A stretch of 54,001 nucleotides of DNA from Candidatus Poribacteria bacterium (GCA_028820845.1 JAPPII010000005.1:1-54001), one strand, 5' to 3'; counted from the first letter of the stretch, positions 43,431-52,511 are shown. The notes: generated by a model from the sequence alone, not told the origin. Translations and numbers: made by a program.

Positions 43431-44249
43431 ATGCCAGTTTTTGACGCAGAAGCCTTAGAATTTTGGGAAGAACACGGCTATGTTGTGGTACCAGAGGCAG
43501 TGCCACTTGAGAACTGCCGCGCTGCCGAACAAGCCGTCTGGGATTTTCTTGAGATGGATCGCGACGACCCCAACAGTTGGTATCCCGACCCACCGCGACG
43601 GGGTATCATGGTAGAAATTTATCAGCACCAAGCGTTGTGGAACAATCGTCAATACCCTCGCGTACATCAGGCATTCTCGGAGATTTGGGGAACGGAGAAA
43701 CTTTGGGTGAGTTTTGATCGCGCAAGCATGAATCCGCCTGAACGTTCAGATTACAAGTTCCCGGGTCCCTATCTACATTGGGATATGTCGCTCGACAATA
43801 TGCCCGTGACTTTAAAGGTGCAAGGCGTTTTGTATCTGGCGGATACACCCGGCAATCAGGGGGCATTTACCTGTATCCCGGGATTCCACCGAAAATTGGA
43901 GGGATGGTTGAACGACCTACCTGACGATGCCAACCCACGGGAGGTCGTACGGGAAGAATTCCAACCCGAGGCGTTTCCAATTGCGGGGAAAGCCGGGGAT
44001 CTTGTGATCTGGCACAGCGCGCTACCACACGGAAGTAGTCCAAACTCTGCTCTCCGTCCTCGGATGGCACAATACATCACGATGTCCCCCGCACCCGCGA
44101 ACGGCAACGCTGAATCCAGGATTAAAGGGTGGCGCGAACGGTTGACAGGTCTTGGCAGAGAGACGAAAGAGAAGGAGCATTACCACGGAAAAACAGCCGA
44201 GTTAACACCTTTAGGGGAAAAACTCCTCGGACTTGAATCGTGGGGTACC
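43431..44249 (+). CDS. Phytanoyl-CoA dioxygenase (PhyH) family protein
   Basis: A 273-residue oxygenase-like protein. The ATG at 43431 has AAGGAGA ideally placed, so it is preferred over 43413; the stop codon is 44250-44252. Seen: EALEFWEEHGYVVVPEAVP, an HxD-like site in YLHWDMSL, GNQGAFTCIPGFHRKLEGW, and DLVIWHSALPHGSSPN with the distal histidine, then an arginine. It belongs to the same family as the genes at 19445 and 39606 but is not closely similar. Substrate unknown. Confidence 0.88.
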
Positions 44250-44260
44250 TAAACCCGTTA

Positions 44261-44397
44261 GGTGCGGTTTCATGAAGATTAATTTGTTAATGTCGGTAAT
44301 TTCTTATCCGCACGAGGCAGGTGTCATCCCCGCTAGCGAGGTTTCCTAACCTCGCCAAATTACCGAAATATTTTCTTAAACTTCATCTAACCGCACC
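44261..44397. repeat. Four palindromes nested inside one another
   Basis: Outside in: GGTGCGGTT (44261-44269)/AACCGCACC (44389-44397); ATGAAG (44272-44277)/CTTCAT (44381-44386); GGTAATTT (44295-44302)/AAATTACC (44357-44364); GCGAGGTT (44336-44343)/AACCTCGC (44348-44355). The outer pair is the family that is tandem at 21775; the inner pair is the GCGAGGTTTCCTAACC family, also near 43216-43241. Successive insertions into palindromes are the likely origin. Confidence 0.85.
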
Positions 44398-44462
44398 GTG
44401 TTTGCAGGAGATAGAGTGAGTACCTGCCAAAAAACAGACTCACTCAATCTATTGGAAAAAAT

Positions 44463-46481
44463 TTGAAAGGTAAAATCTTTCTGACAGTTTCTGTGCTGCT
44501 ATGCCTCTTTATCTTAGCCGAGGTCAACTATCCGCAGCTCGCACCACAAACCGAGTTGGCACTCTTCGCGATGTTTGGGTTGATAGTGGTATTTTTAAAT
44601 TACCCCATTCATCAGCGGTTTGCTAACCGCCGCGTTTTCCGACTGCTTGATGTCGTGCTGATTGGAGGCATAATTGTCTGCTTCGGCTACGTTGTGATTC
44701 AGACAGAGCCGGTTTTTCAGGGGTTCTGGTTAGATAGTAAACCGCTCGGTGAACGGGCAGGCGCGGAGTTGCAACTGGATTACATCATCGGTGGAGTCGG
44801 GCTCGTCTTAATCTTAGAAGCCACGCGCCGTTCTATCGGTATGACGCTTCCGCTACTCTCTCTCACATTTCTGCTCTATGCCGGTTTTGGGCAGTTTATG
44901 CCGGATTGGCTGTTCCCACATCGTGGGTATTCTGTTCAACGTATCATCAGTCAGACGTTTTTACACAGTCAAGGCGCGTTTGGCATCGCGCTTCGGGTGA
45001 TGTTTACGTATGTGTTCCTCTTTGTGTTGTTTGGCACATTGCTGGAGCGGACAGGCGCGACCGGTTATGTGCTGAATTTGGCGAGGCGGATGTTCGGTTC
45101 GAGCGTGGGAGCACCTGCGAAGGTCGCCGTGCTGAGTAGCGGTATGATGGGTTCGCTATCGGGTTCCGCTGTCGCGAATACAGCAACGACCGGCACGTTT
45201 ACAATTCCATTGATGACGCGCTCTGGATTTCAACCGGCAATGGCAGGGGGGATTGAAGCCGCGGCGAGTTCCGGTGGCGCATTGGTCCCACCTATCATGG
45301 GTGCAGCGGCGTATATGATGCTGGAAATCGTGGAACCTGCTGTTACCTATTTAGAGATTATCAAGGCAGCGCTGCTACCGGCAATCCTCTACTATACAGG
45401 AATGCTGTGTATGGTACACTTCGCTGCAAAGAATAGCAGACACACTGTGGAAGAGGCTTGGGGCTCCGAACCGGACGAGGTAAATAGCGGCGAGCAAGAG
45501 ACAGAACGCCGAAAGATTGTGACCGTGCAAGGTGGCATTTTCCTTGCTGCTTTCGTTACGCTGATTGGGTTCCTATTGATGGGTGCCACGGCGTTTCGCG
45601 CAGTGAGCTGGAGTTTGCTGGTCGTCGTTGCTATAAGTCTGCTGAATTTCTTGGGACAGAGGATCGCTAAACGAGATTCTACAGCGCAGACTCGTATCGG
45701 AATCTCGGATTTACCGAAGGCAGTAGACTTTTTGGTTTCGCCTTGTAAGCGAGCAGCACAGAGTGGTGTGTCGTTGATTGCTGCCGCTGCGTGTGTCGGT
45801 ATCATTTTAGGCGTGGTGACGTTAACCGGCATCGGTGGCAAGTTGCCGTCAACACTCTTACCCCTTGCAGCGACGAATCTGATGTTGGCACTCTTCTTTC
45901 TGATGATTTCGACAATTATTCTCGGCATGGGGTTGCCTTCATCGGTCTGTTATTTGCTGATGGCTATTTTAGTGGGGCCTGTACTTCTGGATTTAGGGGT
46001 TGTTCCACTTGCGGCGCACTTTTTTATCTTCTATTTCGGGATGATGTCGATGGTGACCCCGCCGGTTGCCTTGGCGGCGTATGCTGCGTCTGCAATCGCC
46101 GGTTCTGGAGTAATGGCAACCGCGTTCACAGCGTTTAGGTTTGCCCTTGTCGGTTTTGCCTTGCCTTATGCCTTCGTGCTGCGACCGGCACTGCTCTGGC
46201 TACATCCCGACGGTGGGGCTCCAGAAGTGTGGACAGTTTTAGGGACGTTTTCTCTAACGTTCGTAGGGACGGTTATCCTTGCAGCAGCCATCGCTGGCTA
46301 CCTGTTTAGTAGATTGTCACTATCCGGGCGTGGTATACTATTTATCGCCGCAGCAATTCTCTTTTTTGCACCTATAAGTATCCAATTCGCTTGGATTCAC
46401 GGCATAGTAGTTGTTGCAAGTGCTGCTGTTTTCTACTATAATTGGCAGAGGAAGGAGATACGCCATGAAACATCGAACTAA
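44463..46481 (+). CDS. Fused TRAP transporter permease (4TM/12TM, TAXI-type)
   Basis: A 672-residue fusion of the small and large TRAP membrane subunits. It would import organic acids or similar compounds with sodium. Seen: an N-terminal small-subunit-like part (helices ending near 150), then the large subunit motifs LLERTGATGYVLNLARRMFG, SGSAVANTATTGTFTIPLM, AASSGGALVPPIMGAAAYM, ILGMGLPSSVCYLLMAIL, and FFIFYFGMMSMVTPPVALAA. TTG start. No extracytoplasmic TAXI/DctP binding protein is nearby, so the partner must lie outside the window. It overlaps the next gene by 17 bases. Confidence 0.93.
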   Translation: MKGKIFLTVSVLLCLFILAEVNYPQLAPQTELALFAMFGLIVVFLNYPIHQRFANRRVFRLLDVVLIGGIIVCFGYVVIQTEPVFQGFWLDSKPLGERAGAELQLDYIIGGVGLVLILEATRRSIGMTLPLLSLTFLLYAGFGQFMPDWLFPHRGYSVQRIISQTFLHSQGAFGIALRVMFTYVFLFVLFGTLLERTGATGYVLNLARRMFGSSVGAPAKVAVLSSGMMGSLSGSAVANTATTGTFTIPLMTRSGFQPAMAGGIEAAASSGGALVPPIMGAAAYMMLEIVEPAVTYLEIIKAALLPAILYYTGMLCMVHFAAKNSRHTVEEAWGSEPDEVNSGEQETERRKIVTVQGGIFLAAFVTLIGFLLMGATAFRAVSWSLLVVVAISLLNFLGQRIAKRDSTAQTRIGISDLPKAVDFLVSPCKRAAQSGVSLIAAAACVGIILGVVTLTGIGGKLPSTLLPLAATNLMLALFFLMISTIILGMGLPSSVCYLLMAILVGPVLLDLGVVPLAAHFFIFYFGMMSMVTPPVALAAYAASAIAGSGVMATAFTAFRFALVGFALPYAFVLRPALLWLHPDGGAPEVWTVLGTFSLTFVGTVILAAAIAGYLFSRLSLSGRGILFIAAAILFFAPISIQFAWIHGIVVVASAAVFYYNWQRKEIRHETSN

Positions 46482-46665
46482 ATGGTTGTTTTACTGCTTG
46501 ATTGCCTTATTATTTTTTCTTCATAACGATTTCTGGTTCTGGAAAACGCCGCAACTCGTTTTAGGACTGCCAATTGGGCTGCTGTATCATATCGGGTTCT
46601 GCCTCGTGGTAACCCTGCTCATGGCTATCTTCGTCAAAGGTAATGGAGATTGGAGCGAGCGATGA
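46465..46665 (+). CDS. DUF3311-like small membrane protein
   Basis: A 66-residue two-helix membrane protein. The ATG at 46465 has AAGGAGAT upstream and lies inside the TRAP gene's end. FLHNDFWFWKTPQLVLGLPI and LLYHIGFCLVVTLLMAIFV match DUF3311, a small protein typically encoded before sodium:solute symporters and thought to be their accessory subunit. Its stop overlaps the symporter start (ATGA). Confidence 0.82.
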   Translation: MKHRTKWLFYCLIALLFFLHNDFWFWKTPQLVLGLPIGLLYHIGFCLVVTLLMAIFVKGNGDWSER

Positions 46666-48107
46666 GCATTGCTGTTATCTTTATTTACCTTCTTGTGGTA
46701 CTTGTTCTCGGTGCGCTGAGCCATAAACTTTTTCGCAATACGGGGGAAGACTACTTTGTCGCGAGTCGGACAATCAATTGGTTTGTCCTGTTGATGACCC
46801 TTTTCGGCACGAATATGACGGCGTTCTCGATCCTCGGGGCATCGGGTGAAGCCTATCACAGGGGGATCGGCGTTTTTGCACTGATGGCTTCGTCTACCGC
46901 AATAGTCGCTCCGTGTGTATTCCTCTTTATTGGGACGCGTCTCTGGCGACTGGGAAAGCGGTTTGGCTATGTGACACAGGCGCAGTACTTCCGGGACAGG
47001 TGGGAATCTGGAGGCTTAGGACTCCTGCTTTTCATCGTGCTTGTGTTACTGCTTATTCCCTATCTGCTTATCGGAGTCATGGGGGGTGGTGGAACGTTAG
47101 CGACACTGACAGATGGTAAAATTCCGCAGTGGGTCGGTGGCTTACTCATTAGTCTTGTTGTCCTCAGTTATGTTACCTACAGCGGCATGCGAGGCACTGC
47201 TTGGGTGAACACTTTTCAAACGCTTGTTTTCATGGTCCTCGGCGGCATTACCTTCTTTATCATTGTGAATCGGATGGGCGGGTTTTCAAGTGCTATTTCT
47301 AAAGTGGACGCAGGTTTGCTCATGCAAGCAGAACATATTAAACCCTTGGAACTCTTGACTTATATCTGTATGCCGCTGTGTGTAGGTATGTTTCCGCATA
47401 TCTTTTCACATTTCCTGACAGCGAAGGAGGTTGGAACGTTCCGCTATGCGATTATCTTGTATCCTGTGTGTATTGCTATTGTTTGGATCCCGAGTGTGCT
47501 ACTCGGCATATTAGGGAATGTTGATGTTCCGGATTTACAAGGTTCGCAGGCAAACAACGTGCTAATTCAGATGATTGGTATACACGCACCTGGAATCTTA
47601 GCTGGGTTTTTAGGGGCAGGCGTTTTCGCCGCAATTATGTCCTCACTGGATTCGCAGTCGCTTGCTGTTGGGAGTATGTTTACACACGATATTGTTGAAC
47701 ATTATCGTGGAGAGGCGTTTTCGGAGAACCAGCGGGTGTGGGTCGGACGGTTGTTCGTAATGGGTGTACTCTGCATCACCTATCTTATATCGCTTGTTGC
47801 GACACCGAGCATTTTCAGGCTCGCTGTTTGGTCGTTTACCGGATTTTCCGGGCTTTTTCCGATTGTCGTCGCGGCACTCTTCTGGCGACGTAGCACAAAG
47901 CACGGCGCGTTCGCTGCAATCATAAGTGTTATTTTTTTGTGGCTCTATTTCTTTCTCCGAAATTGGCAGACCCCTGGGTATACTGTCGGTGGGACCGGGA
48001 TTATGCCCGTTGCGATTCTGATTGTTGTTTCATCTTGTGTACTAATAGTCGTTTCTCTGTTCACAAAACCACCGAGTCAACAAACACTTGGTAAATTTTT
48101 CAATTGA
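46662..48107 (+). CDS. Sodium:solute symporter (SSS family)
   Basis: A 481-residue transporter with about 13 hydrophobic helices. Seen: SIAVIFIYLLVVLVLGALSH, GEDYFVASRTINWFVLLMTL, the sodium-site region TLFGTNMTAFSILGASG, GVFAAIMSSLDSQSLAVGSM and FVLSYVTYSGMRGTAWVNTF-type segment. Starts with an ATG that overlaps the DUF3311 stop (ATGA), so both are coupled. The solute is unknown. TRAP permease, DUF3311 and symporter form one gene cluster. Confidence 0.93.
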   Translation: MSIAVIFIYLLVVLVLGALSHKLFRNTGEDYFVASRTINWFVLLMTLFGTNMTAFSILGASGEAYHRGIGVFALMASSTAIVAPCVFLFIGTRLWRLGKRFGYVTQAQYFRDRWESGGLGLLLFIVLVLLLIPYLLIGVMGGGGTLATLTDGKIPQWVGGLLISLVVLSYVTYSGMRGTAWVNTFQTLVFMVLGGITFFIIVNRMGGFSSAISKVDAGLLMQAEHIKPLELLTYICMPLCVGMFPHIFSHFLTAKEVGTFRYAIILYPVCIAIVWIPSVLLGILGNVDVPDLQGSQANNVLIQMIGIHAPGILAGFLGAGVFAAIMSSLDSQSLAVGSMFTHDIVEHYRGEAFSENQRVWVGRLFVMGVLCITYLISLVATPSIFRLAVWSFTGFSGLFPIVVAALFWRRSTKHGAFAAIISVIFLWLYFFLRNWQTPGYTVGGTGIMPVAILIVVSSCVLIVVSLFTKPPSQQTLGKFFN

Positions 48108-48157
48108 TTGTAGGTAAGAAGATTAGAAAAAGTACAAAAAAGGATCATAAAAAGACG

Positions 48158-48943
48158 ATGACACCCAAAAATACTATCTTGTTTCTTTTACTGTTAATAT
48201 CCGTCTTCGCATGCAATGAAGCAGAAGATCCGCTCGAACCTGAACCGGCACCTGAAGAACCGGTAGTGCTTCAATACGGCACAATCTCTGGAACCGTCAC
48301 TGACGCTGGGACAGGAAATCCTATTCCTGGGTCAATGGTGATCCTAATGGGTCGAGAGGTTGAAACCGGTGTAGATGGGGTTTATTCTTTTCAAGATGTT
48401 CTTTACGGCGATACCTATAACCTGATTGTAAGGGATCCAGATTACGAATATCATGGTCAGCCCTTTGCGCTCAACCAACAACGTTTAGTTATAAATATCC
48501 CGTTAACACCCTTAAAGGACCCAGTGCTGGAAATACAGGAATTTTTTGAAAATTTTTCGGATCTCCTTGAGTCTGTGGACGTAGAAAATATTGAAGCGGT
48601 TGAGAGACTCTTTTCAGAAACCTATGTCGCTGCGGACGATGACGCGACCCTCTTCGGTGTGGCATCAGGCATTATCCCTGAAAATTACGCAGATGTCAAT
48701 CCCGCGATAACTCAGCTCTTTGATGAGTACACCTTTCTTGAATTCCTGTTCAAGGATATGGAGATGGATGTGACGCATGCCAGAAAAGCGGCAGTAACCC
48801 TTCGGCTTGATGTGAACGCCAGAAAAGGGGAAGAAGAAGACTTGAGAGAAATTAAAGCCGGTTCTAAATTTGAGTTCCGCCGTGAAGGACGAGATTGGAA
48901 GATTGTGTATTGGCAGCTTCTGGAAATAGACATCCGTTTGTGA
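48158..48943 (+). CDS. Lipoprotein with carboxypeptidase-regulatory-like beta-sandwich
   Basis: About 261 residues, beginning with the lipoprotein signal TILFLLLLISVFAC. After an acidic/proline linker (EDPLEPEPAPEEP) comes a CarboxypepD_reg-like domain (GTISGTVTDAGTGNPIPGSM, EVETGVDGVYSFQDVLYG). The C-terminal part (from PVLEIQEFFENFSDLL) is a helical/beta domain resembling nuclear-transport-factor-2-like folds (FEFRREGRDWKIVYWQLLEI). The ATG at 48158 is chosen for the signal peptide; a TTG-started ORF extends upstream. Surface or periplasmic, role unknown. Confidence 0.72.
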   Translation: MTPKNTILFLLLLISVFACNEAEDPLEPEPAPEEPVVLQYGTISGTVTDAGTGNPIPGSMVILMGREVETGVDGVYSFQDVLYGDTYNLIVRDPDYEYHGQPFALNQQRLVINIPLTPLKDPVLEIQEFFENFSDLLESVDVENIEAVERLFSETYVAADDDATLFGVASGIIPENYADVNPAITQLFDEYTFLEFLFKDMEMDVTHARKAAVTLRLDVNARKGEEEDLREIKAGSKFEFRREGRDWKIVYWQLLEIDIRL

Positions 48944-48946
48944 TGC

Positions 48947-48979
48947 CATTAGCGAACCGCGATTCGCGAATTGCTAATG
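48947..48979. terminator. Hairpin between converging genes
   Basis: CATTAGC (48947-48953) pairs with GCTAATG (48973-48979), with an ATTCGCGAAT palindrome inside. It separates the lipoprotein gene (+) from ksgA (-) and overlaps the last bases of ksgA. No long T-run, so termination is plausible rather than certain. Confidence 0.5.
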
Positions 48980-49822
48980 ATTCTGAGAGAAAAAATTGGT
49001 GAGGGCTGCGTATTCCGTGATGTCCAATGTTTCAGCGCGCCGTTCTGGGGCTATACCAGTTTCCTCAAACGCAGCTGCCAGTCTCTCTGCTGAAGCGAAT
49101 CTACCCCTGATTAAAGCATTTTTTAACATCTTCCGACGCGTCCTGAACGCTGTTCGCACTATTTTAAAAAACAATACTTCATCTTCAACGCTAACCTTTG
49201 GACTTTCGCGCATCGTCAGTTTTAAGAGAGCAGAGTCTACCTTTGGCGATGGGTAAAAGTTCTCTGGCGACAGTGTGGCTATTAGCGTCGGTTCGGCGTG
49301 ATAAGTGATACCAATCGTCAATGCACCGTAGTCCTTTCCTCCCGGTCCAGCAACAATCCTTTCCGCAACCTCCTTCTGCATCATTAGGACGCAGCTATGA
49401 ATCTGTTTCTGATGCGCGAGAAGTTTCCACAAGATCGGTGTTGTGATACTGTAAGGCAGATTCGCGATGACTTTGTAGATGTGTGATGTATTCTCGGATT
49501 CGAGTAGTGCGTTAAGTTCTAGTTTGAGGACATCTATATTGAGGGGTTGGACGTGTGAATCTATTGCGAATTGTGCCGTTAAGGCATTGTATAATAACTC
49601 GTCCACTTCCACAGCAACGACGCGTTTGGCACGTCGCGCCAAGGCATCAGTGAGATACCCTAATCCGGCACCGATCTCTATGACGGTATCACAATCTGTG
49701 ACTTCTCCGGCTTCAAGAATAATATTGAGAACCTCTGGGTTAACGAGAAAATTTTGTCCTAATTGCTTTTTGGGGCGGGCGTGATTGAAGGCAAAGAAAT
49801 CACGGATCTGTTGTGAATTCAT
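48974..49822 (-). CDS. ksgA: 16S rRNA dimethyladenosine transferase
   Basis: Dimethylates the two adjacent adenines in the helix-45 loop of 16S rRNA (RsmA). The 282-residue product shows RPKKQLGQNFLVNPEVLNII, IEIGAGLGYLTDALARRAKR (SAM motif), ANLPYSITTPILWKL (catalytic NLPY) and a C-terminal domain with PSPKVDSALLKLTMRE. The ATG is 2 nt after the coaBC stop, so the genes are coupled. Confidence 0.97.
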   Translation of the reverse strand: MNSQQIRDFFAFNHARPKKQLGQNFLVNPEVLNIILEAGEVTDCDTVIEIGAGLGYLTDALARRAKRVVAVEVDELLYNALTAQFAIDSHVQPLNIDVLKLELNALLESENTSHIYKVIANLPYSITTPILWKLLAHQKQIHSCVLMMQKEVAERIVAGPGGKDYGALTIGITYHAEPTLIATLSPENFYPSPKVDSALLKLTMRESPKVSVEDEVLFFKIVRTAFRTRRKMLKNALIRGRFASAERLAAAFEETGIAPERRAETLDITEYAALTNFFSQNH

Positions 49823-49824
49823 CT

Positions 49825-51060
49825 TTATTTTCGACTATTTTGTATAGCAACGACCTTAGTCAGAATCTCATCCGCTATGTCGCGTTTGGGGGCACGTGGC
49901 AGTTGTTCACAGGTCCCATTTCGATCCAGCAGGGTGACGATGTTCGTATCGGATTGGAATCCAGCCCCTTCCGCAAGAATATCGTTCGCAACGATGAGAT
50001 CGCAATTCTTACGAATCAACTTCTTTTTAGCATTCTCGAGAAGATCATCCGTTTCTGCAGCAAAACAGACGAGGATTTGATGTGTCTTCTGTTTACCAAG
50101 TGCCTCCGCTATGTCTGGATTCCTTTCAAGCGGAAGTGTTAGCGGATCGGTGGTCTTTTTGATTTTATGGGGTGTGAATTCGCGTGGGCGATAATCAGCA
50201 GGCGCAGCCGCCATAATGACAATGTCTGTTTCATCGAATGCTTGCAGCACTTCATTGTACATCTGAATTGTTGTTTCGACATGTTGCGTTTTGATGTGGG
50301 TCGGTGGAGGAAGCGTAGCAGCTCCGCTGATGAGTCGGACTTCCGCGCCGCGGTGTGCTGCTGCTTCAGCGATGGCGTACCCCATCTTACCGCTGGAACG
50401 GTTTGTAATAAATCGGACGGGATCAATATACTCGCGCGTCGCCCCTGCTGTGACGAGGACACGTTTACCTTGTAAATCCTGTGGTCTCACTGTAGGGGCA
50501 ATCTCCGAATCGCGACGCTTCAAAATACCGCTTATGCCTTCCAAGATTGCCTCTACAGTGTTCAAACGTCCAACACCTTCATAACCGCATGCCAAATCAC
50601 CGCTTGCGGGTTCAATGAAATGGTAACCGTGTGTTTTCAGGGTGTCAATGTTGCGTTGGACGAACGGATTCTGATACATGTGTCCGTTCATTGCAGGCGC
50701 AAGGAGGACTGGACAGTGAACGGACACGGCGACGGTGGAGAGGGCATCGTCAGCGATGCCGTTTGCGAGTTTACCGATAATATTCGCCGTTGCGGGGACA
50801 ATCATGAGTAAATCGGCGCGGTCGGCGAGATCAATATGCGGCGGTTTCCAATCTGTACCTGTGTCAAATAGGTCCAAGAGTACCGGATTCCGCGAGATAA
50901 CTTGGAATTGTAGAGGTTGGACAAGACGGGTGGCGTTCTCTGTCATCACGACGTGAACGGAAGCACCGCTTTTGACGAGTTGGCTCGCGACATCAAGCGA
51001 TTTATGGATGGCGATACCACCTGTGACACCTAAGATGATAGTCCGATCTCTGAATTCCAT
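49825..51060 (-). CDS. coaBC: Phosphopantothenoylcysteine decarboxylase/phosphopantothenate-cysteine ligase
   Basis: A 411-residue bifunctional coenzyme A biosynthesis enzyme. The N-terminal CoaC flavoprotein half has TIILGVTGGIAIHKSLDVAS, APAMNGHMYQNP and ACGYEGVGRL; the CoaB half has VLVTAGATREYIDPVRFITN, RSSGKMGYAIAEAA, AAPADYRP and KKTTDPLTLPLERNPDI. It is followed directly by ksgA. The gmk gene lies upstream after 73 nt. Confidence 0.96.
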   Translation of the reverse strand: MEFRDRTIILGVTGGIAIHKSLDVASQLVKSGASVHVVMTENATRLVQPLQFQVISRNPVLLDLFDTGTDWKPPHIDLADRADLLMIVPATANIIGKLANGIADDALSTVAVSVHCPVLLAPAMNGHMYQNPFVQRNIDTLKTHGYHFIEPASGDLACGYEGVGRLNTVEAILEGISGILKRRDSEIAPTVRPQDLQGKRVLVTAGATREYIDPVRFITNRSSGKMGYAIAEAAAHRGAEVRLISGAATLPPPTHIKTQHVETTIQMYNEVLQAFDETDIVIMAAAPADYRPREFTPHKIKKTTDPLTLPLERNPDIAEALGKQKTHQILVCFAAETDDLLENAKKKLIRKNCDLIVANDILAEGAGFQSDTNIVTLLDRNGTCEQLPRAPKRDIADEILTKVVAIQNSRK

Positions 51061-51133
51061 TTTTTTTACTATTGGGTTTCTGCTCCGATTTTTCCGTTGT
51101 CAAAATCGGGTTCTCGGTTAATTTCGACTGGAT

Positions 51134-51793
51134 TTAATCCACACTGTTAACACCGAATAACGGATTAATTATCTCTATCAATTCATCATCAATACGGGAG
51201 CGTTCGGCGGTAATGATAGCCTGAATCTGGGCAACGGCTCGCTGGATTTTTCCTTGGGGGTTGCTAACCCAGTAGTCGTAGTGTTGAATTTGAAGGACTT
51301 CGGACTTCGCGATGTCCAAACGTTGTTCCAATTCCTTCTCAGATTCTGTTTGTCTGCGGCGGAGGCGTTTCTCTAAGATAGCGAAAGAGGACGGTATGAT
51401 AAAGATGAGGACATTTCTTGCAGGAGCAAGGTCTTGCGCTTGCGATCGAATTTGCAGGGAACCTTTTACCTCAATCTCTAAAACAGCGTCTTTCCCGGCT
51501 TCGCGTGCTGCGACGATTTCAGACTTGAGCGTGCCGTAGAGATTGTCTCCGTATTCCGCCCACTCTAAGAAGCTCCCCTGTTGGATGTGTTCTTCAAATT
51601 CTGCTTTCGATAGGAAATGATAATCGACACCATCTACTTCGCCACGACGTGGGTTGCGTGTTGTTGCGGAAACGGATAGTTTTAATGTTGGGTCGGCTTC
51701 ACAAAGGGCATCGATGACGGTGCTTTTCCCTGATCCAGACGGTCCGGAGATGACGATAACGAGGTTCGGTTTATAAAGGTGTGTATTCGCCAT
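51134..51793 (-). CDS. gmk: Guanylate kinase
   Basis: Phosphorylates GMP to GDP. A 219-residue protein with the P-loop VISGPSGSGKSTVIDAL, SVSATTRNPRRGEVDGVDYH (GMP-binding), FLEWAEYGDNLYGTLKSEI and a C-terminal lid region. gmk-coaBC is a common neighbourhood; rpoZ, often between them, is not seen in the 73-nt gap. The ATG lies 30 nt after the ferredoxin stop. Confidence 0.96.
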   Translation of the reverse strand: MANTHLYKPNLVIVISGPSGSGKSTVIDALCEADPTLKLSVSATTRNPRRGEVDGVDYHFLSKAEFEEHIQQGSFLEWAEYGDNLYGTLKSEIVAAREAGKDAVLEIEVKGSLQIRSQAQDLAPARNVLIFIIPSSFAILEKRLRRRQTESEKELEQRLDIAKSEVLQIQHYDYWVSNPQGKIQRAVAQIQAIITAERSRIDDELIEIINPLFGVNSVD

Positions 51794-51823
51794 TTTCCCC
51801 GCCCAGACATAATCGTTAAAAAA

Positions 51824-52282
51824 TTAGTCTGCAGCTTCCGCAAGTTCCACAAGCACGGGTGATTCGATACGGATAGCGTCCTTGATACAGACCTCTTCGC
51901 ACAACTTGCAGCCGACACAATCCTTCGGTTTAACCAATTCACAGATACCGAAGAAGCTTTCAGCATGTTCCCCTGTCTCCGGGTCCTTGAGTTCAAGGCA
52001 ATCCCATGGACAGATATGGACGCAGAAATCGCACCCCGAACAGAGCTCTTCGTAGATTACAGCGATGGGACGGTGCGTCGGACGACGGATGAATTTACAC
52101 ACTTCGCCGAACTGGTCTCGGATTGCTTCAACAGGGCAGACCATCCCACACGCGCTGCAGTCAATACAAATGTTTGGATCGATGATGTGCAACATGTTCC
52201 TATCCCCCGTGATTGCGTCAACGGGACAATTGGTTAAACATGCCATGCATCCGATACACTCCTCAGTGATATAGTACGCCAT
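51824..52282 (-). CDS. Four-motif 4Fe-4S ferredoxin-like protein
   Basis: A 152-residue protein with four separate CxxCxxCxxxC motifs: CIGCMACLTNCP, CIDCSACGMVCP, CSGCDFCVHICP and CVGCKLCEEVC. This would bind up to four [4Fe-4S] clusters, i.e. two 2[4Fe-4S] modules in one chain. The spacing is regular and no fusion partner is present, so it is probably a small electron carrier or part of an oxidoreductase complex. It has its own promoter (52342-52370) and opens the minus-strand set ferredoxin-gmk-coaBC-ksgA. Confidence 0.88.
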   Translation of the reverse strand: MAYYITEECIGCMACLTNCPVDAITGDRNMLHIIDPNICIDCSACGMVCPVEAIRDQFGEVCKFIRRPTHRPIAVIYEELCSGCDFCVHICPWDCLELKDPETGEHAESFFGICELVKPKDCVGCKLCEEVCIKDAIRIESPVLVELAEAAD

Positions 52283-52341
52283 AAATTCTTTTCCTATCTT
52301 TCAGTTCAGGCAGAATCTTTCTAATACACTTGATGTAATAT

Positions 52342-52370
52342 ATTTTACCACAATCTTTTTATATTGTCAA
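52342..52370 (-). promoter_or_regulatory. Promoter of the ferredoxin gene set
   Basis: On the minus strand: TTGACA (52370-52365), a 17-nt spacer and TAAAAT (52347-52342), about 60 bases before the ATG at 52282. A 5/6 -10 box and perfect -35. Confidence 0.8.
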
Positions 52371-52371
52371 G

Positions 52372-52391
52372 GGGTGTGTAAAGTTTTTGAC
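52372..52391 (+). repeat. Second copy of GGGTGTGTAAAGTTTTTGAC
   Basis: Identical 20-mer to 17308-17327, lying between two divergent promoters and just before a GCATAAACT/AGTTTGTGC palindrome (52420-52440). Confidence 0.75.
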
Positions 52392-52482
52392 GCACTATCA
52401 TGAGAAGGACTGCTCTGTAGCATAAACTTTTAGTTTGTGCGCGATATTTCCCAATCCTGCCCTACCACTGAAAACTATCCCG

Positions 52483-52511
52483 TTGACATTCCAAAAGGAC
52501 TCAACTATAAT
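52483..52511 (+). promoter_or_regulatory. Perfect-consensus promoter of the SDR gene
   Basis: TTGACA at 52483-52488, a 17-nt spacer and TATAAT at 52506-52511. Transcription should start near 52518, leaving about a 63-nt leader before the ATG at 52581. This also rules out the longer ORF start at 52437. Confidence 0.88.
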
